From contig JAGGTZ010000072.1 of NCBI GenBank assembly GCA_021158805.1, forward strand, positions 1 to 10,929: a DNA stretch of 10,929 nucleotides. The letters run 5' to 3'. Under the pieces are notes generated by a model that made no database searches, was not told where the DNA came from, and saw only the letters and a list, made by a program, of their open reading frames with translations. Positions 1-5,838 of this stretch are shown here, in pieces. Each line of letters opens with the position of its first letter. The stretch's first letter is position 1. Both the position numbers and the translations under genes were made by a program. The DNA comes from Thermoproteota archaeon. Lineage in GTDB: Archaea; Korarchaeota; Korarchaeia; Korarchaeales; Korarchaeaceae.

Positions 1-2
1 AG

Positions 3-1109
3 GCAGTTAAGGTCGATAGTGGAGGAATAGTACCATCTATGAGCGTGGGAGCCATAGATGCTTTCGTCTCTGAGGCCAGCAAGGTGATTATCGAGGTTAA
101 TCCAGATATTCCAGAGGAATTAGCGGGCATTCATGATATATACATGCCAGGAATACCACCTAATCGAGAGCCGATACCCATAAGGGATGTTAATGATAGG
201 ATAGGTGAAAGTAGGCTGAGAATTCGAAGGGATAAAATAGCTGCAATTGTTGAATCCCACGGACATGATAGGGGAGGAGATGTTGGAGAACCCGGGCCTA
301 TTGAGAGAAGAATAGCTGACAATCTATTATCATTTCTCCAGAATGAGATAGAGGCGGGCAGGATCCCAAGAGAGATGCTGCCAATTGAGTCGGGGGTTGG
401 CGTTGTTCAGGACGCTGTGATGTCGGCCATTGCTGAGGCTGGCATAAGTGGACTTAAAGCATGGACAGAAGTAGCTCAGGATTCGTTCCATAGGATGGTA
501 GCAGAAGGGGAGATGGAGTACATCTCTGCCACTTCGCTGATGCTTTCACCAAGTGGTAGGGAGTTTTTCTTCGATAGCATTGGTGAGTTTAGGGAGGTTA
601 CCGTGTTAAGACCTCAGTCCGTTACTAACGACTGGGAAGTTATTAGAAGATTAGGCGTAATAGCGATGAATACTGCAGTAGAAGTTGACATTTACGGGTT
701 CGTAAACAGTACCCACGTTATGGGCACCGACATAATAAATGGAATAGGAGGGTCGGGAGATTTCGCCAGAGCTTCATATCTGAGCATATTCATAACACCG
801 TCGACTAGGAAGGGTGGGAGGATAAGCTGTATAGTTCCCATGGTCAGTCATGTGGATCATGTAGATCATGATGTCGATGTAGTAGTTACCGAGTATGGTG
901 TCTGCGATCTTAGAGGGAAATCCCCAAGGGAGAGAGCCCTTGAAATAATCGAGAACTGCGCCCATCCAGATTATAGGGATGGACTACTGTCGTATTTCGA
1001 GAAAGCTGTTAGAGAGACGGGTGGACATATGCCTACCCTGTATGATCTCGCACTTTCCTGGCATAAGACCTACAGAGAGAAGGGCGATATGAGGGAGGCG
1101 ATATCTTGA
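3..1109 (+). CDS. Acetyl-CoA hydrolase/succinate(propionate) CoA-transferase family protein, 5'-truncated
   Basis: The reading frame is open from the first bases of the window, so the start lies upstream; the first in-frame ATG (39) falls inside the conserved stretch PSMSVGAIDAF and is internal. About 368 C-terminal residues of a family usually near 500 are present. Counting from that ATG, the sequence shows PIESGVG (116-122), WTEVAQD (142-148) with Glu144 at the position of the family's catalytic glutamate that forms the CoA thioester, SATSLMLSPSG, RRLGVIAMNTAVEVDIYG, the CoA-loop GIGGSGDFARA and VVTEYGVCDLRG. This pattern is closer to Ach1/AarC/ScpC enzymes than to 4-hydroxybutyrate or butyrate CoA-transferases. 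Family role: moving CoA between acetyl- or propionyl-CoA and succinate or another carboxylate, in the cytosol. Substrate cannot be fixed from sequence. The stop codon overlaps the start of the next gene (TTGA), which implies translational coupling. Confidence 0.9.
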   Translation, partial: AVKVDSGGIVPSMSVGAIDAFVSEASKVIIEVNPDIPEELAGIHDIYMPGIPPNREPIPIRDVNDRIGESRLRIRRDKIAAIVESHGHDRGGDVGEPGPIERRIADNLLSFLQNEIEAGRIPREMLPIESGVGVVQDAVMSAIAEAGISGLKAWTEVAQDSFHRMVAEGEMEYISATSLMLSPSGREFFFDSIGEFREVTVLRPQSVTNDWEVIRRLGVIAMNTAVEVDIYGFVNSTHVMGTDIINGIGGSGDFARASYLSIFITPSTRKGGRISCIVPMVSHVDHVDHDVDVVVTEYGVCDLRGKSPRERALEIIENCAHPDYRDGLLSYFEKAVRETGGHMPTLYDLALSWHKTYREKGDMREAIS

Positions 1110-1651
1110 TAGTGCCCTTCCAAGGGAGGAGGCCTTGGATCCACGAAAGCGCTTTCGTGGATCCTGGGGCTAGAGTGGCTGGAAATGTGTCAATCTTGGA
1201 GAATAGCGCTATATACTTCGGGTCTGTTATCAGAGGTGACGATGACTCCGTTGTGATAGGACCTCAAGCAGCTGTGCTAGAGCTTTGTTTAATAGAAGCC
1301 CCCTCTGGCCACCCTGTCGAGATAGCTAAGGCCCTAGTCTCTCATTCTGCCGTGGTACATGGAGCTAGGGTTAAGGAGGATGCTGTAGTCGGCATCGGGG
1401 CCATAGTGCTAGAGGGTGCTGTGGTCGAGGAGAGTGCTGTAGTTGGAGCAGGCTCCGTAGTTCCACCAGGAAAGGAAATTCCTCCTGCTACGCTAGTTCT
1501 AGGAATACCTGCAAAGGTTGTGAGGGATCTTAGTGAGGAGGAGATCAGAAGGTTCAGAAGGGAGAGGGAATTAGTATTAGAGAAGGCCCAAATATACAAA
1601 AAAGAGATCTCTAGAACTACAACCAACGCCAATCTCCGACTGAACGAATAG
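1106..1651 (+). CDS. Gamma-carbonic anhydrase-like left-handed beta-helix (hexapeptide) protein, probably metal site altered
   Basis: 181 aa starting at TTG 1106, which overlaps the preceding TGA; GGGAGG at 1092-1097 is a well-placed ribosome-binding site. Repeated hexapeptide-like turns (residues 15-120) form a left-handed beta-helix, followed by the family's closing segment GIPAKVVRDLSEEEI and a charged C-terminal helix. Arg43 and Asp45 (IRGD) and the pair His80/His85 (SHSAVVHG) match conserved gamma-CA residues. The usual block NIQDxxxIH reads AVLELCLIE here, so the first zinc-ligand His is Glu64 and the catalytic-site Gln/Asp pair is Leu58/Glu59. Carbonic anhydrase activity is therefore doubtful; a PaaY-like role near CoA chemistry, a different metal site or a structural role are alternatives. 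The N-terminal coding region holds a perfect 28-nt palindrome. The 3' end overlaps the convergent gene by 35 nt. Confidence 0.82.
   Translation: MIVPFQGRRPWIHESAFVDPGARVAGNVSILENSAIYFGSVIRGDDDSVVIGPQAAVLELCLIEAPSGHPVEIAKALVSHSAVVHGARVKEDAVVGIGAIVLEGAVVEESAVVGAGSVVPPGKEIPPATLVLGIPAKVVRDLSEEEIRRFRRERELVLEKAQIYKKEISRTTTNANLRLNE
1137..1164. repeat. Perfect 28-nt palindrome inside the hexapeptide-protein gene
   Basis: The half-site GGATCCACGAAAGC is followed immediately by its exact reverse complement, with no spacer and no mismatch. It lies 32 nt into the gene and encodes residues around WIHESAFVDP, which are normal for the family, so it is not obviously an assembly artefact. It could be a dimeric protein-binding site or a strong mRNA hairpin just after the coupled start. 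Confidence 0.9.
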
Positions 1652-2012
1652 AACGCTCAAGCATAACGACGAGAGATGCAAGTTCTTCTCCAAGATTCTC
1701 CTCTATTTTGTCGATAAATATAGTCCTAAGACCTTCTGTGTCTAGGTGAAGTTTTTCTTCTATCTGCCTTAGATTATAAGTCGCCAACCTAACCACCTCC
1801 TCATCCTCATCGGTTGGAGGTTTAGATGTCATAGCCTCCTTAATTACCTCAAAGCTCTCCAGAAAAGGACCTTTATCACTGACTGGAAGGGATTCCGTGT
1901 AGGCTTTTGCCATGAGATCTATTATAGGGATCAGCCTATCCTCAGGTAAGAATTCCCCAGTTAAGGAGAGAGTCTTTACCATCTCAAATAGAGCTTCTAT
2001 CACCGTACTCAT
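1617..2012 (-). CDS. Uncharacterised 131-aa acidic helical protein
   Basis: I do not recognise this family. The product is 131 aa, acidic, soluble, predicted largely helical, with no signal peptide, membrane segment or Cys/His metal motif. The most distinctive part is the C-terminal half, with the run LATYNLRQIEEKLHLD and a second amphipathic helix (KIEENLGEELASLVVMLERSIR) ending in WRWL. I take it as real because the frame is long, its composition is protein-like, and a TATA-like CTTTTTAA (2036-2044, minus strand) sits about 25 nt before the ATG, as expected for a leaderless archaeal transcript; no Shine-Dalgarno sequence is visible. It is divergent from hisD and overlaps the end of the hexapeptide-protein gene by 35 nt. 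No function assigned. Confidence 0.65.
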   Translation of the reverse strand: MSTVIEALFEMVKTLSLTGEFLPEDRLIPIIDLMAKAYTESLPVSDKGPFLESFEVIKEAMTSKPPTDEDEEVVRLATYNLRQIEEKLHLDTEGLRTIFIDKIEENLGEELASLVVMLERSIRSVGDWRWL

Positions 2013-2035
2013 TATCTCTTGGATGTCCTACTCCA

Positions 2036-2044
2036 TTAAAAAGA
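2036..2044 (-). promoter_or_regulatory. Predicted TATA box of the 131-aa gene
   Basis: Minus strand reads CTTTTTAAT, centred about 28 nt upstream of the ATG at 2012. That spacing puts transcription start at or next to the start codon, which fits the absence of a ribosome-binding site. Confidence 0.45.
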
Positions 2045-2085
2045 TCCTCCCGAGCTACTCTTCACTACCATTAAAATAGCAGTAA

Positions 2086-2095
2086 GCTTTTATCA
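2086..2095 (+). promoter_or_regulatory. Predicted TATA box of hisD
   Basis: GCTTTTATCA is centred about 27 nt before the hisD ATG (2118). No convincing Shine-Dalgarno sequence precedes that ATG, so a leaderless hisD transcript is likely. The site shares a 105-nt intergenic region with the divergent promoter of the 131-aa gene. Confidence 0.45.
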
Positions 2096-2117
2096 ATTCC
2101 TGATATGGTAGCTCACT

Positions 2118-3383
2118 ATGGGTCTAGCTTTCTTCGGCTCTATAAGAGATGAGTATAGCACGGTGATGTCAAAATTACGCGTGAGAGAGGAGTTACCAAT
2201 TGACATTGCCCTCCATATCATAGAGAGAGTTAGAGAAAGAGGATTGGAGGAAATTCTGAAGCTTACTGAGAAATATGATAACATCAAGCTCTCTAAAGAC
2301 GAGCTACTACAAAAACCATCTCGAGGCCAAGTACCTGGATGTATCATAGAATCCTACCGGCGATTAGAGTTGTGCGCTCGTTCTTTCCTGAGAAATTGTG
2401 TATGTAGGGTTGGAGGATTCATCACACGCCTTGATTGGATAAGAGGGGAGCCAAAATCCCTTGAACCAGTTAATAGAGTTGGCATCTATGTCCCAGGTGG
2501 GAAGTATCCGTTGCCTTCATCGCTCTTGATGGCCGTAGCTCCAGCTAGGGTGGCAGGTGTAGAGGAATTTGTGGTGGCCACTCCACCCCGTAACTCAGAT
2601 CTAATAGAGTGGGTAGCTGGCTATTTAGAGGTAGACGAGTTTCTTAGGCTAGGCGGAGTACAAGCCATAGCAGCCATGGCTTATGGAATTCCTGAGATAG
2701 GGTTAGAGCCTGTGGATATGATAGTTGGTCCAGGTAACGCCTATGTGACAGCTGCTAAGAAGGTGATCTCTAAGGATATTCCAATTGACTTAATAGCTGG
2801 TCCATCGGAAATCCTGATACTAGCTGAAGACGGCGTTCCTGGAGAAGTGATTGTACACGATATGCTTGCCCAAGCAGAGCATGGTCCTGACTCAATGTCT
2901 CTGGCTCTTGTCACTAGTGAGGAGTTTGCTAGGGTCCTTAGGGAGGAGTTACTAAAATACTCAAATGAGAGTATATTCTCCTCCTTGACCAAGAGAGGAG
3001 GTATATTATACGGTAAAAAGGAGGAAATAATCAGGTTAAGCGAGATCTTGATGCCGGAACACCTAGAGATATTTGGGGAGTTTAATGTGAGTAAGGCCGG
3101 GGCCATATTTGAGGGTATAGGGGTTGTCTATGGGGACTATGGACTTACTGGGGCGAATCACATTCTACCCACAGGTGGTACTCTCATGGATAGACCTGGC
3201 TTAAGCCCCTTCACCTTCTACAGGGAATTCAATGGGGTCTATGCTTACAGACAGTGGGGTGATCTGAAGGCCCAGGCCGCAGCATCCAATCTAGCTGCTC
3301 AATTTGCTAGACTAGAGGGACTGGAGTATCATGCTAGATCAGCGGAGGTTAGGGAAAAAATTTATAAGAACGGGCTACCATAG
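2118..3383 (+). CDS. hisD: Histidinol dehydrogenase
   Basis: 421 aa, close to the usual 420-435. It catalyses the last two steps of histidine synthesis, NAD-dependent oxidation of L-histidinol to L-histidine, as a cytosolic zinc enzyme. Visible motifs: RVGIYVPGGKYPLPSSLLM (about 120-138), GVQAIAAMAYG, DMIVGPGNAYV, AGPSEILILAE, AQAEHGPDS, PEHLEI and GANHILPTGG. By alignment to the family, zinc ligands are Gln252, His255, Asp340 and His405, and the general base pair is Glu314/His315; all are present. The N-terminal region has four cysteines (75, 86, 94, 96), unusual but not a recognised motif. A TATA box about 25 nt upstream suggests a leaderless transcript. No other his biosynthesis gene is in the window. 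A short hairpin overlaps its stop codon, followed at once by the MGDLVHL mini-ORF. Confidence 0.96.
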   Translation: MGLAFFGSIRDEYSTVMSKLRVREELPIDIALHIIERVRERGLEEILKLTEKYDNIKLSKDELLQKPSRGQVPGCIIESYRRLELCARSFLRNCVCRVGGFITRLDWIRGEPKSLEPVNRVGIYVPGGKYPLPSSLLMAVAPARVAGVEEFVVATPPRNSDLIEWVAGYLEVDEFLRLGGVQAIAAMAYGIPEIGLEPVDMIVGPGNAYVTAAKKVISKDIPIDLIAGPSEILILAEDGVPGEVIVHDMLAQAEHGPDSMSLALVTSEEFARVLREELLKYSNESIFSSLTKRGGILYGKKEEIIRLSEILMPEHLEIFGEFNVSKAGAIFEGIGVVYGDYGLTGANHILPTGGTLMDRPGLSPFTFYREFNGVYAYRQWGDLKAQAAASNLAAQFARLEGLEYHARSAEVREKIYKNGLP

Positions 3384-3389
3384 GTAGCC
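3373..3389 (+). promoter_or_regulatory. Hairpin spanning the hisD stop codon
   Basis: GGCTACC and GGTAGCC form a perfect 7-bp stem around the loop ATA; the hisD TAG begins within the loop. It lacks a following T-tract, so it is more likely a processing, pausing or coupling element between hisD and the downstream mini-ORF than a terminator. Confidence 0.5.
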
Positions 3390-3432
3390 ATCCGGAGGTG
3401 TTGTTATGGGGGATTTAGTTCACCTCTAGGAG
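3390..3432 (+). repeat. Start cassette, copy A (His version)
   Basis: Matches copy B (7647-7689) at 34 of 43 positions without gaps, 23 of 27 from the ATG onward. It consists of a ribosome-binding site (GGAGGTG), ATGGGGGAT, a Leu codon (TTA), GTT, CAC, CTC, TAG and GAG. The only differences after the ATG are TTA versus CTA (synonymous Leu) and the whole codon CAC versus TGG. Confidence 0.85.
3406..3429 (+). CDS. Mini-ORF MGDLVHL-stop, candidate leader peptide
   Basis: Seven codons and a TAG. GGAGGTG at 3394-3400 is ideally placed before the ATG, so initiation here is likely. Its single His codon (CAC, 3421-3423) lies between hisD and the potD-like/hisS pair. The same peptide with Trp in place of His occurs upstream of trpB2. 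The stop codon overlaps an AGGAG sequence. It may be a leader peptide whose translation reports His-tRNA charging, or the zero-frame start of the downstream gene reached by +1 frameshifting. Both readings are inference; what is seen is the repeated cassette and the strong initiation site. Confidence 0.5.
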   Translation: MGDLVHL

Positions 3433-4546
3433 AGATTTCCTCAAGTTAGCTATTGTTGGGGCCGCTGGCCTCCTCGCCGGCAGTGTAGGTGGCTATTTTT
3501 ATGGATCTTCTGTCTCTAGTGAGAAGGTGTCTGCCGAGACCAAAGAGGCCGCTAGAATGCTTAAGGGCAAGGTAGCTATGTATGATTGGAGTAACAATAA
3601 CAACCCCTTTGTGTTCGATCTGTTCAAGGATAGGACATGTGTGGATGTCATTTACGATCTCTTTAATAGTGATGATGAGGCGTTTGCAAAGCTCGAGGCC
3701 GGAGGTAGCGGCTATGACATAGTTGTCCTCACAGACAAGTATGTTAGAAATGCTATAGAGAGGGAATACGTGAGGAAACTCGATAAGTCATTGATACCCA
3801 ACCTGAAGTACCTTGATCCTAAGTTCAGGGAGCTCGAATATGACCCTGGCAACAATTATTCGGTGCCATATGGATTTGGTAGTACTGCTATAGGATATAA
3901 CAGAAATAAGATAAAGGACTTGACGAGTTGGAAGCAATACTTCGATCCTAATTATTTAGAGAAATACAAAAAGAAGGTGTCCATGCTAGAGGACCCACCA
4001 GAGGTCATATTTGCAACTAAGATATATCTGGGGAAGGACCTTGATGACTGGAGCGACTCCACAATGGAGGAGGTTAAGAATGCCCTCCTTAAGCAGAAAC
4101 CCTACCTAGCTGGGTACTTTGGTACAGATAACTACTTACCCGGTTTAGAAAGTGAAACTATCTATGCTGCCCATGCATATAATGGGGATGTCTTGACGGC
4201 TAAGTATGGGGATGGGTTCAAGAACATAGAGTATCTAATACCTGAGGAGGGCGCAATAGCTTGGATAGATAACATGCTTATACCTAAGGATGCTCCGAAT
4301 CCAGACGCGGCTCATGCCCTGATCAACTTCTTAATAGACCCCCTTGTAGCAGCTTACAAGACGATATCTGTCTACATTGCTATGCCAATCCCGGCCACTA
4401 AGAAGCTCTTACCTGAGGAGCTAGCTAGTGAACCAGCGCTTATTCCCCCAGAAGACATGATGAAGAGGCTAAAGTTATCACCAGTGCTGACCGATGAAAA
4501 GAGGGCTAAGATTAATGATGTATGGGAGCAAGTAATATCTGCCTAG
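3406..4546 (+). CDS. Tat-exported polyamine-type ABC solute-binding protein; start requires +1 frame change
   Basis: The open frame runs from 3419 to 4546 and opens with TSRRDFLKLAIVGAAGLLAG, a textbook twin-arginine signal peptide. No ATG, GTG or TTG precedes it in frame; the first in-frame start (GTG 3527) would remove the signal. The only well-served start is ATG 3406, in the zero frame, which meets TAG at 3427; a +1 shift between 3418 and 3428 would give MGDLV-TS-RRDFLK or similar. Alternatives are a sequencing indel or a true frameshift mutation. The mature part fits the PotD/PotF family: DWSNNNNPFVFD, GYDIVVLTD, YDPGNNYSVPYGFGSTAIGYN, and ligand-site counterparts DPPEV (the PotD Asp168/Glu171 pair) and WIDNM (Trp255/Asp257). 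Likely ligand: spermidine or putrescine. No permease or ATPase genes are nearby. hisS follows after 11 nt, suggesting one operon. Confidence 0.8.
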
Positions 4547-4557
4547 GGTGAGGATAA
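4547..4557 (+). promoter_or_regulatory. Ribosome-binding site deciding the hisS start
   Basis: GGTGAGG (4547-4553) directly follows the stop codon of the solute-binding protein gene and sits a normal distance before CTG 4558. It is about 50 nt from ATG 4603, too far to serve it, and the coding sequence between the two encodes the conserved HisRS N-terminus. Confidence 0.6.
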
Positions 4558-5838
4558 CTGGTATCTATACCAAGGGGGTTTAGGGATTTCCCACCCCCAT
4601 TTATGATTTTGAGGAAGGAAGTAATGGCTAAAATAGAGGAGATATTCAAGAGATACGGATTTGATCCTTTTGAGACCCCTGTCTTAGAATATTGGGAGAC
4701 AGTAAGAGGTAAGCTAGGAGAGGAAGCAGAAACTAAGCTAATGTTCATATTTCCTGATTTCATGAGTAAGGAGTGGTATACCCTCAGGTATGAGCTTACG
4801 TTCCCTCTTGCTAGATATATAGCTATGCATCCAGAGACTCCACTCCCATTCAAGAGGTACCATATAGGTCGTGTCTGGAGACATGAGGAGCCTCAAAAAA
4901 GCAGATATAGAGAGTTTTGGCAGTGTGATGCTGATACAGTTGGAAGCCCTTATCCCGAGGCTGATGCTGAGATAATTAAGCTTAATATAGAGGTCATGAG
5001 GGACTTTGGCTTCCAAGAGTTCACCGTTAAGGTAAACGATAGACGATTGTTGACAGGGATCTTTGAGGAGGAACTAGGGATAGATAACCCATTACCTGTC
5101 TACAGGTCAATTGATAAGCTGGATAAGATAGGCGAGGACGGTGTAAGAGCTGATCTTCTGTATAAGGGCATGCATGAGGATCTTGTAGATAAAATAATGG
5201 GTTTAATTTCAGTTAGAGGAGAATTCGAGGAGGTATCAGAGAATCTCAGAGGAGTCAAAAACGAGAAAGTTCTTCAAGCGTTAAGTCATCTAGAGGAGAT
5301 ATTCTCTATCTTAGAGGAGAAGAACCTCCTATTTGATCTCTCCTTAGTAAGAGGGTTAGAGTACTACACAGGCCCTGTGTTTGAAACTGTTGTAAAGGAA
5401 CCAAGGATAGGGTCTCTAGCAGGCGGTGGTAGGTATGACAGGCTAATAGGTCTCTATTCAGGGAGAGATGTTCCCGCTACCGGGGTAAGTATTGGTGTAG
5501 AGAGGTTAATAGATGCTGGGTTAGAGCTGGGAGTGTTTAACCTTAACAAGAAGAGCTATATTCAAGCCTTTGTAGTTAGTGTAAGACGTGAGAGTTGGAG
5601 GTATGCCTGGAAAGTTGCTGAGATCCTCAGAAGTGGGGGGTTCTATGTATCTCTAGACCTAATGAGGAGAAATCAGTCCAACCAGAGGGAATATGCTAGA
5701 AAACTTGGAACTGAGGTTATGATATTTGTCGGTCCTAAGGAAGAGGAAAACGAAACGGTAACCCTATATAGAGATGGAAAGAGGAAGTCCGTTCCTCTTA
5801 GATCCATTGTCTCTGAGCTAAGTGCTTTTCTCTCGTAG
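4558..5838 (+). CDS. hisS: Histidyl-tRNA synthetase (class II)
   Basis: Charges tRNA-His with histidine in the cytosol. The frame is open upstream of ATG 4603 and encodes PRGFRDFPPPF, the conserved HisRS N-terminal motif (compare RGTRDFLP), so translation must begin earlier. After the in-frame TAA (4555) the only plausible start is CTG 4558, served by GGTGAGG; this gives 426 aa, normal for the family. Numbered from CTG: motif 1 about 40-50 (TPVLEYWETV), motif 2 about 98-126 (GRVWRHEEPQ, FWQCDAD), the HisRS-specific LVRGLEYYTGP about 263-273, GGGRYD about 289, motif 3 TGVSIGVERL about 308-317, then a C-terminal anticodon-binding domain (FVVSVRRESW to the end). It lies 11 nt after the solute-binding protein gene. 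The 3' end overlaps the convergent nuclease-like gene by 21 nt. Confidence 0.95.
   Translation: MVSIPRGFRDFPPPFMILRKEVMAKIEEIFKRYGFDPFETPVLEYWETVRGKLGEEAETKLMFIFPDFMSKEWYTLRYELTFPLARYIAMHPETPLPFKRYHIGRVWRHEEPQKSRYREFWQCDADTVGSPYPEADAEIIKLNIEVMRDFGFQEFTVKVNDRRLLTGIFEEELGIDNPLPVYRSIDKLDKIGEDGVRADLLYKGMHEDLVDKIMGLISVRGEFEEVSENLRGVKNEKVLQALSHLEEIFSILEEKNLLFDLSLVRGLEYYTGPVFETVVKEPRIGSLAGGGRYDRLIGLYSGRDVPATGVSIGVERLIDAGLELGVFNLNKKSYIQAFVVSVRRESWRYAWKVAEILRSGGFYVSLDLMRRNQSNQREYARKLGTEVMIFVGPKEEENETVTLYRDGKRKSVPLRSIVSELSAFLS

Noticed and set aside
838..890. Short direct repeats around GATCATG (encoding VDHVDHDVDV)
   Set aside because: This is the normal conserved SHVDHxxHDV region of the CoA-transferase family, not a mobile or regulatory repeat.
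2741..3106. 121-aa reverse-strand ORF inside hisD
   Set aside because: Entirely antisense to conserved hisD motifs; composition is that of a shadow frame.
3412..3430. tRNA anticodon-arm mimic: YTAG, 7-nt loop, CTAG in both cassette copies
   Set aside because: A 4-bp stem around a 7-nt loop is present in both copies, but the loop triplets at the anticodon position do not match His or Trp anticodons and no further tRNA-like arms are seen.
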